Shown piece by piece: positions 7,491 to 15,566 of a DNA stretch of 64,000 bases. Location: positions 44,151-108,150 of the forward strand of contig NZ_VUNR01000008.1 of assembly GCF_009695585.1 (NCBI RefSeq), given 5' to 3'. Source of the DNA: Anaerovibrio slackiae. Lineage in GTDB: Bacteria; Bacillota; Negativicutes; Selenomonadales; Selenomonadaceae. Position numbers and translations under genes: made by a program. The notes beneath the pieces are model-generated. The model was not told the DNA's origin. It ran no database searches and worked only from the letters and a program-made list of their open reading frames with translations. Within the stretch, counting starts at the first letter, position 1; each line of letters opens with the position of its first letter.

Positions 7491-7727
7491 ATGAAGAGTA
7501 AAAAAAGTTTGACTGCAGCTGTTTTGCTGGGGCTGGGAGTATTGCTCACAGGAGCACAGGCTCCTCAGGTAGAGGCTGCCGCTGTGCAGCTGCCTGTTGT
7601 TGAAGTTGTTTATGAAAACATGGACGAAAGCACTATTAACGAGGTAAAGTATCTTTTGCCTGAATTGAAAAATGTTCAATTTCAACTTGCAATTTACGGT
7701 TATAATTTTTTGCTAAAAGTGGTATAA
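7491..7727 (+). CDS. Small exported protein, unknown function
   Basis: A 78-residue product that I do not recognise. It begins MKSKKSLTAAVLLGLGVLL, a classical signal peptide with likely cleavage around VEAAA, and leaves a mature part of about 45 residues containing VVEVVYENMDESTINEVKYL. The ATG at 7491 has AAAGGATGGAG upstream; an ATG at 7482 is possible but less well spaced. TATAAT at 7445-7450 may be its -10 box. The last 20 codons are AT-rich and run into the promoter region of the MFS gene, so the C-terminus might be degenerate or truncated. Confidence that it is expressed is moderate. Confidence 0.45.
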   Translation: MKSKKSLTAAVLLGLGVLLTGAQAPQVEAAAVQLPVVEVVYENMDESTINEVKYLLPELKNVQFQLAIYGYNFLLKVV

Positions 7728-7788
7728 TAACCCACATGAGTTTGTTGCAATGATCAGTAAACTTATATTTCTTGGGAAAGGTGATGTT

Positions 7789-9018
7789 ATGCAGAAAAAG
7801 CATTTGTATTTTATTGCAGCGATACATCTCTGCAATGATATCAGCAGTGGTGCTATGCCGGCAGTGCTGCCGTTTTTTGTGCTGAATTATGGCATGGATT
7901 ATACATCTATGGCGGGGCTGATGTTTGCAGGCTCTTTTTTGTCTTCGGTAATTCAGCCATTGTTCGGGTATTTTGCGGATAAGACCAGCAAGCTGTGGTT
8001 TATGGCGCTGGGAGTGTTTCTGACGGGTGTCAGCCTGGCGGTGACGGGCTTTGTGCAGGATTATTGGTGTATTTTCGCTGCTATAACCATGATGGGGATT
8101 GGTTCCTCTATATTTCATCCTGAGGCTGCCAGTATGGTGAACCATATTGCCGGGCGGCAGAAGGGCTCGGCAATGAGCATTTTTTCTGTAGGCGGTAATG
8201 GGGGCTTTGGCCTGGGGCCTCTTTTGGCTGTCTTCCTGATTACTATCTTCGGCATGGAGGGGCTGGCGTTTTTTGGCATTATCGGTGTAGTCATGGGGGC
8301 GGCAGCCTTTTTCCTGGTGCCGATGATTAAGGCATCTGCTGACAGGAAAATTGCCATGGCGGCACAGGCAGCCATGGCAGATACAGTAACTGGTGATGCT
8401 GATAGCTCCGGAAAGGATGACGATGGCAAAAATCAGTCGGGCAAATATAGCAGCAACGGAACTAATGACTGGGGAGCTTTTGGCAAGCTGACAGCTTTGA
8501 TTACTTTCCGTGCCATGGTGTTTACCAGCCTCAGCAGCTTTCTGCCTTTGTATTGTATTCAGATTTTGGGGGCTTCCCAGCCGGTGGGAACGGCAACTCT
8601 TTCCATACTATCCTTGTCCGGCATCCTGACCACCCTGATAGGCGGTTATTTTGCTGACCGCTGGGGGTATATTGCCGTGCTGCGCTGGGGAACCAGCCTG
8701 CTTGTGCCTCTGCTGGTTATCTGCTTCTTCGGGGGCAGCATTTACTGGGTATATGCTATGCTGCTGCCGATGAGCCTTGCTCTGTACAGCACATATTCGC
8801 CTTTTGTGGTGCTGGGGCAGACTTATCTGGCGAAGAATATTGGCTTTGCCTCCGGGGTTACTCTGGGGCTGTCCTTTAGCGTAGGCGGCGTTACGGCTCC
8901 GTTCCTGGGACGGTATGCGGATATTTTCGGGCTGGAATCAGTCATGGTGCTGATAGTGGTGGCGGCTGTGCTTTGTGCTGCGGCATCCTTCATGCTGCCA
9001 CAGCCGAAAAAAGCATGA
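7789..9018 (+). CDS. MFS transporter, fosmidomycin-resistance (Fsr)-like
   Basis: A 409-residue inner-membrane transporter with about 12 hydrophobic helices in two halves. The N-terminus (HLCNDISSGAMPAVLPFF) and SVGGNGGFGLGPLLAVF in the fifth helix are typical of the fosmidomycin-resistance subgroup of the major facilitator superfamily, drug or small-molecule exporters driven by the proton gradient. The ATG at 7789 is preceded by AAAGGTGAT at good spacing; the frame is open a little further upstream without a better site. The cytoplasmic loop between the two six-helix halves carries a 28-residue Asp/Gly/Asn/Ser-rich insertion (near DADSSGKDDDGKNQ), longer than usual. The substrate is not predictable. 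It converges on panD with repeat copy C between them. Confidence 0.85.
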   Translation: MQKKHLYFIAAIHLCNDISSGAMPAVLPFFVLNYGMDYTSMAGLMFAGSFLSSVIQPLFGYFADKTSKLWFMALGVFLTGVSLAVTGFVQDYWCIFAAITMMGIGSSIFHPEAASMVNHIAGRQKGSAMSIFSVGGNGGFGLGPLLAVFLITIFGMEGLAFFGIIGVVMGAAAFFLVPMIKASADRKIAMAAQAAMADTVTGDADSSGKDDDGKNQSGKYSSNGTNDWGAFGKLTALITFRAMVFTSLSSFLPLYCIQILGASQPVGTATLSILSLSGILTTLIGGYFADRWGYIAVLRWGTSLLVPLLVICFFGGSIYWVYAMLLPMSLALYSTYSPFVVLGQTYLAKNIGFASGVTLGLSFSVGGVTAPFLGRYADIFGLESVMVLIVVAAVLCAAASFMLPQPKKA

Positions 9019-9044
9019 TTTTATACAGAGGCTGTCAGTAACAT

Positions 9045-9416
9045 GTCTCGTCAGCCTCTCCGCCTCCCTTTTTCAGGCTTGCTCGTAAAGCCGGATTGAT
9101 TATCTTGGTAGCGTACAGCAGAGTATAGTTGATAACTACGTGCATATCTGTTCAGACACAAGAAAGGACAGGTGCGGCATGTATCCAAAGAAAACCTTGA
9201 GTGCAGCCTCGCTTCTTAGCGAGTGCGAGCGCAAGCGACGCAGGAGCTTAGAAGCGCGAGGCTGTGCTAAGAGCGAGAGCGAGTTTTCTATGGGTACTGC
9301 CGCTACCTGTCCATTTTTAATGTCTGAACAGAGTGCACAAACTAACAAACTAACAAACTAACAAATTATGTCAGTATAGCACGAAGTAACGATTAAGCAC
9401 TACGACAAACTGAAAT
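9045..9416 (+). repeat. Long-hairpin repeat element, copy C
   Basis: The left block (9045-9100, GTCTCGTCAGCCTC through CAGGCTTGCTCGTAAAG), a hairpin core 9147-9332 bounded by TCTGTTCAGACA and its inverse, and the right block to 9416 (CTACGACAAACTGAAAT) match copy A in inverse orientation. The two core arms pair imperfectly over about 75 bases (GGACAGGTGCGGCATGTATC against its near-inverse ending in CTACCTGTCC). The right flank carries four tandem copies of ACTAACAA-like 8-mers (9338-9365). The element fills the convergent gap between the MFS gene and panD, and its right end touches the panD stop codon. Confidence 0.8.
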
Positions 9417-9800
9417 TTACTCCGTCTGTCCGTGGTACTCAATGGAGCGTATTTCCTTGACGGCATTTTTTTCATCAACCATGACTACAGTCGGCTTGTA
9501 AGCAGCAGCTTCCTTTTCATCGAAGAAAGCGTATGCCATGATGATGACGATATCCTCAGGCTGTACCATGCGGGCAGCGGAGCCGTTGAGGCAGATGACG
9601 CCGGAGTTGCGCGGGCCAGGGATGACGTAGGTTTCCAGGCGGGCACCGTTATTGTTGTTCACCACCTGCACCCGCTCATTTGGCAGGATGTGGGCGGCCT
9701 CCATGAGAGCCTCGTCGATGGTGATGCTGCCCATGTATTTCAGATTGGCTTCGGTAACAGTGGCGCAGTGGATTTTTGATTTCAGCAGATTCAGTATCAT
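9417..9800 (-). CDS. panD: Aspartate 1-decarboxylase, pyruvoyl-dependent
   Basis: Converts aspartate to beta-alanine for pantothenate and coenzyme A synthesis. The 127-residue proenzyme has the usual length and begins [20 protein letters not shown]. The self-cleavage site that creates the pyruvoyl group is Gly24-Ser25 in KYMGSITID, and the downstream [17 protein letters not shown] and [11 protein letters not shown] motifs are intact. The ATG at 9800 has AAAGGAA upstream, and six in-frame codons before it are probably untranslated. It lies 105 bases downstream of panC on the same strand, consistent with a panC-panD operon. panB is not in the window. The stop codon abuts the right end of repeat copy C. 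Confidence 0.96.
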   Translation of the reverse strand: MILNLLKSKIHCATVTEANLKYMGSITIDEALMEAAHILPNERVQVVNNNNGARLETYVIPGPRNSGVICLNGSAARMVQPEDIVIIMAYAFFDEKEAAAYKPTVVMVDEKNAVKEIRSIEYHGQTE

Positions 9801-9905
9801 TTTCTGTTCCTTTCTCACTTACAACAATTCAATAATTTCCAACTCAATAGTTCCAACTCGATAACATTTAACTCATTAACTTTTCAAAAGTCTTTTGGGT
9901 ATTTT

Positions 9906-10751
9906 TCAGCCCAGTATGATATTATCAATCAGACGGGTTTTGCCAATCTTGACAGCAATGGCAAGGAGGCTTTCTCCGTTGACGGTTTCGATTTCCTTCA
10001 GCTCATCAAAGCTGTACAGTTCCACATAGTCAATGACAGCCATAGGCTCAGTGGCAATTTCCTCACGGACAACCTTTTTCAGTGCCTCCACGGATTTCTC
10101 GCCAGCTTCATAAGCCGCCTCTGCCTTTTTCAGGCTGCGGGAAAGCACCAGGGCAGCAGTCTTTTCCTCCGGGGAGAGGTAGGCGTTGCGGGAGCTTCTG
10201 GCCAGGCCGGATTCCTCCCGGACAATCGGCACCATGTTGATGTTGACCTGGATATTCAAATCCTTGACAAAGCGGCGGATAACCAGCACCTGCTGGGCAT
10301 CCTTCTGGCCGAAGAAAGCTTCCTGGGCACGGCTCAGGTTCATGAGCTTGGTTACGACGGTGGCTACACCCCGGAAATGCCCAGGACGCTGGCCGCCGCA
10401 CAGCTTGCCGGTGAAGGCAGACTCCACATTTACATAGGTGCCGTAGCCATCAGGGTACATTTCCTTTGGCTCAGGATGGAAAACTGCGTCTACGCCCACG
10501 GACTCCAGCTTCTGGCAGTCCTCCTCAAAGCGGCGGGGATATGCATCATAATCCTCGTTAGGGCCGAACTGGACAGGATTTACGAAAACAGAGGCGATGA
10601 CTACATCACACTTTTCCCTGGCAGTACGCATCAGGGTGAGATGTCCCTCGTGCAGTGCGCCCATGGTAGGCACCAGCCCGATCACCTTGCCTGCCTGCTG
10701 GGCAGCCTTGGCAAATTCGGTAATTTCGGCAACAGTACGCAAAATTTTCAT
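9906..10751 (-). CDS. panC: Pantothenate synthetase (pantoate-beta-alanine ligase)
   Basis: Joins pantoate and beta-alanine using ATP, the last step of pantothenate synthesis. The 281-residue length is normal. The nucleotide-binding HxGH motif is in PTMGALHEGHLTLMR, followed by SVFVNPVQFGPNEDY, FFGQKDAQQVLVI and SSRNAYLSPEEK, all characteristic of PanC. The ATG at 10751 has GGAGACG upstream at about 8 bases; seven further in-frame codons upstream are unlikely to be used. It is the first gene of the panC-panD unit, preceded by a structured leader of about 175 bases with a terminator-like hairpin. Confidence 0.96.
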   Translation of the reverse strand: MKILRTVAEITEFAKAAQQAGKVIGLVPTMGALHEGHLTLMRTAREKCDVVIASVFVNPVQFGPNEDYDAYPRRFEEDCQKLESVGVDAVFHPEPKEMYPDGYGTYVNVESAFTGKLCGGQRPGHFRGVATVVTKLMNLSRAQEAFFGQKDAQQVLVIRRFVKDLNIQVNINMVPIVREESGLARSSRNAYLSPEEKTAALVLSRSLKKAEAAYEAGEKSVEALKKVVREEIATEPMAVIDYVELYSFDELKEIETVNGESLLAIAVKIGKTRLIDNIILG

Positions 10752-10808
10752 CTTTATCGTCTCCTTGCACACAACAAAACAGAAAAATAAAATAGCAACG
10801 CAACCTAG

Positions 10809-10925
10809 AAAAACAAAAACGTCTTCGGGTTCCCCAAAGACGCACAGGTATCACAATATGACAGTTATGCCGTCCGGTGCAGCTCGCTGGGGATGCCGCC
10901 CGCAAAATATAAAGGATATTAACTG
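10809..10925 (-). promoter_or_regulatory. Structured 5' leader of panC with terminator-like hairpin
   Basis: Read on the minus strand, a GC-rich segment (10867-10903) with possible stems, for example GCGGC with GCTGC, is followed by a hairpin CGTCTTTGGGG / CCCGAAGACG (10820-10842) and then TTTTTGTTTTT. A terminator inside the transcript ahead of panC implies attenuation control. The 'pan' RNA motif is known upstream of pantothenate genes in Firmicutes and is a candidate identity, but I could not match its consensus. A plausible -35/-10 pair TTGTAT-17-TATGCT lies just upstream. Confidence 0.45.
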
Positions 10926-11021
10926 CCACGCGATAGCATATCATAACTTTTCAAAAAATACAATACAAAACTGAAAAAAATAGTGTATAATATAGCAGTC
11001 TTCATAGAGGAGGTATGAAAT

Positions 11022-12110
11022 ATGGGCGAGTCCTTTAACATTTACGAATTTCTTAACATGATGAAAAACATCACGCCGGAGGAGCTGATGGATATGCTGC
11101 TGCTGCCCTTCTGCATCCTGCTGACTGCCCTGTGCATCGGGCAGTTTATTAACAGCCTGGTGGAGAACAGGCTGGCAAAGCATTTTGCCGACAGGGAGGA
11201 GATTTCACTCAAGTATATCCTGCTGAAGGCGGCACGTGGGCTGCCCCGGGCATGGATTGTGGGCTCCACCCTGTACTGGCTGATTAATTCCACCAGCCTC
11301 AAGTGGGCGGCAGTGGATTTGTTTTCCTATATATTGTCAGCATGGCTGAGCTTTACCCTGTTTCAGGTGCTGGCCAGGGCGGCAACTGGTTTTATTGAGT
11401 TTTATGCCCAGCGGAATGAGAACATTCCACAGACCAGTCTGCTGCCTAATATCGTCAATGTAGTTATCTATGCACTGGGCATACTGCTGATCCTCAGCGC
11501 TATGGGGATTTCGGTAGCCCCCCTCCTGACAGCCATGGGTATCGGCGGTATGGCCATCGCCCTGGGCTTGCAGGAAACCCTTGCCAATATCTGTGCTGGT
11601 ATTTATCTCCTGATGTCCAAGCAGCTGAGCATTGATGATTATGTGCGGCTCAGTACCGGGGAAGAAGGCCGTGTAGCGGATATAACATGGCGGTTTACGA
11701 CCATTATTGCCACTTCCGGCAATGCCATCGTGGTGCCGAACCAGAAGATTTCCAGCGCGATTATTACCAACTATTGCATGCCGGAGCCTGACATGACCAT
11801 CAAGGTTCCCTGTGGTGTTGCCTATGACAGTGACTTGGACTTTGTGGAAAAGGTCACTGTGGAGGTGGCGGAGCAGGTGACGAAGGAGGTTGATGCCACC
11901 GTGACCAAGAAACCGGCAGTGTACTTCCACACCTTCAATGACAGCAGCATAGACTTCAATGTAGTGCTGCACTGCAGCCAGTTTGCCGACCAGTTCAGGC
12001 TGAAGCATGAGTTTATCAAGGCCCTGACCAGGCGTTATCGTCAGGAAGGGATAGAGATTCCGTTCCCGATTAGGACTGTCTACAACCACCGGGTAGAAAA
12101 ACAGCAATAA
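11022..12110 (+). CDS. Mechanosensitive ion channel, MscS family
   Basis: A 362-residue inner-membrane channel that opens on membrane tension and protects against osmotic downshock. There are hydrophobic segments at about residues 24-44, 68-90, 98-122 and 140-165, and then the pore-lining, Gly/Ala-rich helix in LLTAMGIGGMAIALGLQETL. The beta domain follows (DDYVRLSTGEEGRVADITWR, IVVPNQKISSAIITNY), and the C-terminal alpha/beta cage ends in GIEIPFPIRTVY, a typical MscS ending. GAGGAGG lies a few bases before the ATG and TATAAT is at 10986-10991. It is divergent from panC and convergent with the symporter gene. Confidence 0.93.
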   Translation: MGESFNIYEFLNMMKNITPEELMDMLLLPFCILLTALCIGQFINSLVENRLAKHFADREEISLKYILLKAARGLPRAWIVGSTLYWLINSTSLKWAAVDLFSYILSAWLSFTLFQVLARAATGFIEFYAQRNENIPQTSLLPNIVNVVIYALGILLILSAMGISVAPLLTAMGIGGMAIALGLQETLANICAGIYLLMSKQLSIDDYVRLSTGEEGRVADITWRFTTIIATSGNAIVVPNQKISSAIITNYCMPEPDMTIKVPCGVAYDSDLDFVEKVTVEVAEQVTKEVDATVTKKPAVYFHTFNDSSIDFNVVLHCSQFADQFRLKHEFIKALTRRYRQEGIEIPFPIRTVYNHRVEKQQ

Positions 12111-12120
12111 ATTTTCCCAC

Positions 12121-12165
12121 AAAAAATATCGTATGGTGCGTTTCGGTGCATCATACGATATTTTT
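12121..12165. terminator. Bidirectional terminator between mscS-type gene and symporter gene
   Basis: AAAAATATCGTATG pairs with CATACGATATTTTT around a short GC inner stem. It serves both convergent genes, with T-runs on each strand. Confidence 0.85.
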
Positions 12166-12233
12166 CTGTCAGCAGCAAAAGGCAGCTGGCGCCTTTTGCT
12201 GCCGGGGTATGATTTTTGCTTATGATGAGCTCA

Positions 12234-13460
12234 TCAGCTCTCCAGGTGCAGGGTTTTCTTCATGGCAACGCTGCATGCCAGGTCACCCAGCACGTTGCAG
12301 CAGGTGGCGCCCATGTCAATCATGGTGTTGACGCTGATATATACCGCCAGGATACCGGCTGGCAGGCCGGCAATGGCGGACAGTGCCGCAAAGCTGGCGA
12401 TGGCGGCGCCCGGCACGCCCGGGGTACCGATGGACAGCAGGGTGTTGCTGAGCATCACTACCACCATCAGCCCCAGGTTCACATCCACGCCGCAGGCGTT
12501 GGCAAAGAACACAATCATAAAGGACATGACGATGGATACCGCATCCATATTGATGGTGGCCCCCAGAGGCAGGGACAGGGAGGAAATCTCGTTGGGTACT
12601 CCCATCTTGTCCGCGCAGCTCTTGGCGATAGGCAGGGTGGCGGAGCTGGAGCAGGTGCCGAAGGCGTTGAGTGCTGCCGGCATGACAGCTCCGAAAAACT
12701 CCCGCAGCCCCATCTTGCCCACCAGCCGTACAATGCCGCCATATACGATAAGGATGTAGAGCAGCAGGGTGGTGTACAGGGCAATCATGACACCGGCAAG
12801 GGAAATAATGGTATCGGTGCCGTTTGCCACCACCACGTTGGCAATAGTGCAGAAGACGCCGATAGGGGTAAAGTAGATTACCACCCCCACCACCTTCAGG
12901 CAGATGGCGTTGACGGCCTCACAGAGCCGGACGAAGGGCTGGGCCTGCTCCTTGAGGGAGAGGCAGGCGATGCCCACGGCAACTGCGAAGACCAGGATTT
13001 GCAGCATGTTGCCCTCGGCAAAGCTGGCAATAGGGTTGGCCGGGATAAGGTTTTTGACCGTATCCAGCAGGCTGGTGAATTTCATTGCCTGCACTTCTGT
13101 TTCAGCCATGGTAATGGAAATGCCCTGGCCAACCCCCAGCATCATAGGCAGGAAAAGTCCCAGGAGGCTGGCCAGCAGGGTGGTGGTGCAAAAATACAGC
13201 AGGGACTGGAAGCCAACCCTGCCTGTGGCAGAAATGCTGCCAATGCCCTGAATGCCCGTAATCAGGGAGCAGAAGACCAAAGGATAAATCATCATCCTGA
13301 GGGCGTTCATATACAGGGAGCTGACTAAATCTACTGCCGGCAGCAGGAACTCAAACCGTCCCGGCACCAGCAGCCCGAAGACAATGCCCAGCAGCAGGCC
13401 AAGGAAGATGGCAAAGGTTAGGCCGGCACTGCCTTTTTTGGATAAACCGCTAGTTGACAT
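12234..13460 (-). CDS. Sodium/proton-dicarboxylate or amino-acid symporter (DAACS family)
   Basis: A 408-residue membrane symporter of the GltP/DctA/SstT type that imports acidic or neutral amino acids or C4-dicarboxylates. It shows the two hairpin-loop signatures: a serine-rich FGTCSSSATLPIAKSCADK and GATINMDAVSI (normally NMDG or NMDT). The C-terminal LSIGTPGVPGAAI and substrate-contact stretch TMIDMGATCCNVLGD follow. About eight transmembrane helices plus two re-entrant loops are expected. GAGGTG precedes the ATG at 13460. It is monocistronic, converging with the MscS gene and separated by a shared terminator. The residue pattern does not let me choose between glutamate/aspartate, serine/threonine and dicarboxylate as substrate. 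Confidence 0.9.
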   Translation of the reverse strand: MSTSGLSKKGSAGLTFAIFLGLLLGIVFGLLVPGRFEFLLPAVDLVSSLYMNALRMMIYPLVFCSLITGIQGIGSISATGRVGFQSLLYFCTTTLLASLLGLFLPMMLGVGQGISITMAETEVQAMKFTSLLDTVKNLIPANPIASFAEGNMLQILVFAVAVGIACLSLKEQAQPFVRLCEAVNAICLKVVGVVIYFTPIGVFCTIANVVVANGTDTIISLAGVMIALYTTLLLYILIVYGGIVRLVGKMGLREFFGAVMPAALNAFGTCSSSATLPIAKSCADKMGVPNEISSLSLPLGATINMDAVSIVMSFMIVFFANACGVDVNLGLMVVVMLSNTLLSIGTPGVPGAAIASFAALSAIAGLPAGILAVYISVNTMIDMGATCCNVLGDLACSVAMKKTLHLES

Positions 13461-13597
13461 ACATACACCTCATTCATAAAAATAGCTAAATGGATAAAAT
13501 ATTTCATACTCCATTTTAATACTAAACATATATGTTGTCAATGAATGACTGATGTATACATAGAAAACTACTAGGGAAATGGGCATAAAGAAAAGCA

Positions 13598-13625
13598 CAA
13601 AAAAGGCTGGAACCATGTTCCAGCC
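13598..13625 (-). terminator. Terminator of tRNA-Glu
   Basis: On the minus strand, GGCTGGAAC and GTTCCAGCC form a perfect 9-bp stem with a 3-base loop, followed by TTTTTTGTGC, immediately downstream of the tRNA. Confidence 0.9.
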
Positions 13626-13638
13626 TCGAGCTATCAAT

Positions 13639-13713
13639 TGGTGACGCGTAAGGGATTCGAACCCTTGAAGCCGCCGTGAGAGGGCGGAGTCTTAACCACT
13701 TGACCAACGCGCC
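13639..13713 (-). tRNA. tRNA-Glu (anticodon CTC)
   Basis: A full cloverleaf of 75 bases including an encoded CCA. The acceptor pairs GGCGCGT with ACGCGTC, the D-arm is GGTCAAGTGGTTAAGAC, the anticodon stem CCGCC/GGCGG has loop CTCTCAC (anticodon CTC), and the T-arm is AAGGGTTCGAATCCCTT. It lies next to gltX, the synthetase that charges it. Confidence 0.95.
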
Positions 13714-13726
13714 AATGACAATAACT

Positions 13727-13755
13727 ATATTACACTATATTTGAATTTATGTCAA
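13727..13755 (-). promoter_or_regulatory. tRNA-Glu promoter
   Basis: On the minus strand, TTGACA (13750-13755) and TAATAT (13727-13732) are separated by 17 bases, about 14 bases before the tRNA. This gives tRNA-Glu its own strong promoter after gltX. Confidence 0.75.
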
Positions 13756-13801
13756 TAGCTTTTTTGAAAAAAGTTAATTTTTTGTGAGATGGCTTATTCT
13801 G

Positions 13802-15274
13802 TCAGCCCTGCACTTTGGCAAGTCCGGCCTGCAGGCGCCTGAAGGATTCCTCCCTGCCCAGGATGTACAGGATTTCCGTTACGCCGCCAGGGGTGACCTT
13901 CTGTCCGGACAGGGCGATGCGTGCCGGCCACATAAAGGTGCCCATCTTGATGCCTGACTCGGCAACGCCCGGCTGCAGCATGGCATCAATGCCCTCTGGC
14001 GTCCACTCCTGCACTTTTTCCAGGATGGAGATGACTGTCGGCAGGATTTCCGCTGCTTTCTCCGGGGTGACCTTGTTGCGCTTGTTGGCAAAGAGGTCAG
14101 TAGTGTAGTCAGGCAGCTGGCTGAAGAAGCCGATCTGCTCGCCTACCTGGTTGTAGCGGCTGACGCGGGTGCGAAGCAGGGCGGCCAGGTAGAGCCACTT
14201 TTCCTCGCCGATTTTCTCAGGCAGCTCTCCGGCAAAGGCCTTGGCACCGGCAGCAAAGTCAGCATCGCTCATGGCCTTGAAGTATTCACCGTTTACCCAG
14301 TCCAGCTTGTTGTAGTCAAATACCGCAGGGGATTTGCTGAGGCCGTCCAGATTGAACTTTTCAATCAGCTCGTCCATGGTGAAGATTTCCTGCTCGGACT
14401 TCGGGCTCCAGCCCAGCAGGGCTACGTAGTTGGTAATGGCCTCCGGCAGGTAGCCCATGTCCACCAGCTGGCTGAAGCCAGTGGCGCCGTGGCGCTTGGA
14501 AAGCTTGGAAACGGAGCCGTCCTCGTTCTTGCCCATTACAGGCGGCAGGTGGATGAAGGCAGGCGGCTCCCAGCCCAGGAACTGGTATAAAAGCACATGC
14601 TTCGGGGTGGAGGTGATGAACTCGGTGCCCCGGATGACATGGGTAATGCTCATGAGGTGGTCATCAATGACGTTGGCGAAGTTGTAGGTAGGCATGCCGT
14701 CCTGCTTCAGGATAACCTGGTCCTCCAGGGTTTCGTTCTGGAAGCTGATATGGCCGTGGACGGCATCGTTGAAGGCGGTCTCGCCGGTCAGCGGCATCTT
14801 CTGGCGGATGACATAAGGCCTGCCCTCTGCCAGGTACTGGTCGATGGTCTCCTGAGGCAGGTCGCGGCATGCCCTGTTGTAGCCGCCGAACGCCTTGGCA
14901 TCCCCTGCCTCCTGGGCCTCGTGCTGTTCCTCGCTGGAATCACCGCAGAAGCAGCGGTAGGCATGTCCCCGGGCAATCAGCTCCTCGGCATACTTCTTGT
15001 AGATGTCCAGCCGCTGGCTCTGAATGTATGGGCCGCAGTCACCGCCGATGTCAGGTCCCTCGTTAGGCACGATATGGGCAGCGGCAAGGGTGCGGTTAAT
15101 GAAATCCACGGCATCAGCTACGAAACGCTTCTGGTCGGTGTCCTCGATGCGCAGCAGAAAATCTCCGTCATTTGCCTTGGCAAAAAGATAAGCGTACAGC
15201 GCGGTACGCAGGTTGCCGATGTGCATGTAGCCTGTCGGGCTAGGGGCAAATCGGGTACGGATACGGTCACTCAT
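13802..15274 (-). CDS. gltX: Glutamyl-tRNA synthetase
   Basis: Attaches glutamate to tRNA-Glu, and possibly to tRNA-Gln if an amidotransferase pathway exists. The 490-residue class I enzyme has the HIGH-type motif in FAPSPTGYMHIGNLRTALY, FLLRIEDTDQKRF, and the KMSKS-type motif KLSKR in SVSKLSKRHGATGFSQL. A C-terminal anticodon-binding helical domain ends at residue 490. AAAGGAGAG lies about 10 bases before the ATG. It is transcribed in the same direction as tRNA-Glu(CTC) just downstream, but that tRNA has its own promoter. No T-box leader is visible upstream. Confidence 0.97.
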   Translation of the reverse strand: MSDRIRTRFAPSPTGYMHIGNLRTALYAYLFAKANDGDFLLRIEDTDQKRFVADAVDFINRTLAAAHIVPNEGPDIGGDCGPYIQSQRLDIYKKYAEELIARGHAYRCFCGDSSEEQHEAQEAGDAKAFGGYNRACRDLPQETIDQYLAEGRPYVIRQKMPLTGETAFNDAVHGHISFQNETLEDQVILKQDGMPTYNFANVIDDHLMSITHVIRGTEFITSTPKHVLLYQFLGWEPPAFIHLPPVMGKNEDGSVSKLSKRHGATGFSQLVDMGYLPEAITNYVALLGWSPKSEQEIFTMDELIEKFNLDGLSKSPAVFDYNKLDWVNGEYFKAMSDADFAAGAKAFAGELPEKIGEEKWLYLAALLRTRVSRYNQVGEQIGFFSQLPDYTTDLFANKRNKVTPEKAAEILPTVISILEKVQEWTPEGIDAMLQPGVAESGIKMGTFMWPARIALSGQKVTPGGVTEILYILGREESFRRLQAGLAKVQG

Positions 15275-15397
15275 GTTGAAAGCTCTCCTTTATAATATAT
15301 GATATGCAAATAATTTTTCCTTCTCAAAGTGTAAACAAAATTGCAATTTGTGTCAAGGAATATAAGCAATTGGCAATACTGCATCTGACTATAAATC

Positions 15398-15456
15398 TGG
15401 CTATAGTAAAAATATCTTTATTGGCTATTTTAGTTATAGCCAAATGCGTATATAAT
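15398..15456 (+). promoter_or_regulatory. pdxST upstream region with repeated TGGCTAT sites
   Basis: TGGCTAT occurs at 15398 and 15422 (direct repeats 24 bases apart), and its inverse ATAGCCA at 15436-15442. A -10-like TATAAT follows at 15451-15456. Two direct repeats plus one inverted repeat resemble operators of MocR/PdxR-type regulators of pdxST, but no pdxR gene is in the window. The rest of the 15275-15566 gap shows nothing else I can name. Confidence 0.35.
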
Positions 15457-15566
15457 TACAATCGTTCAAGGCTGACGGACAAACATAGAAAGACTATATG
15501 TAAACGTTATATACAGAAAGTTGTCAATATAGCGGTATGCAGAATGATGAAGGTGAGGATTTAATT

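Noticed and set aside
12216..13328. A long His/Gly-rich frame on the plus strand antisense to the symporter gene.
   Set aside because: It is the mirror of a GC-rich membrane-protein gene, has no ribosome site and no family resemblance.
15275..15330. A T-box leader upstream of gltX.
   Set aside because: Only a short AT-rich leader with a ribosome site is present. No T-box sequence or specifier stem is visible.
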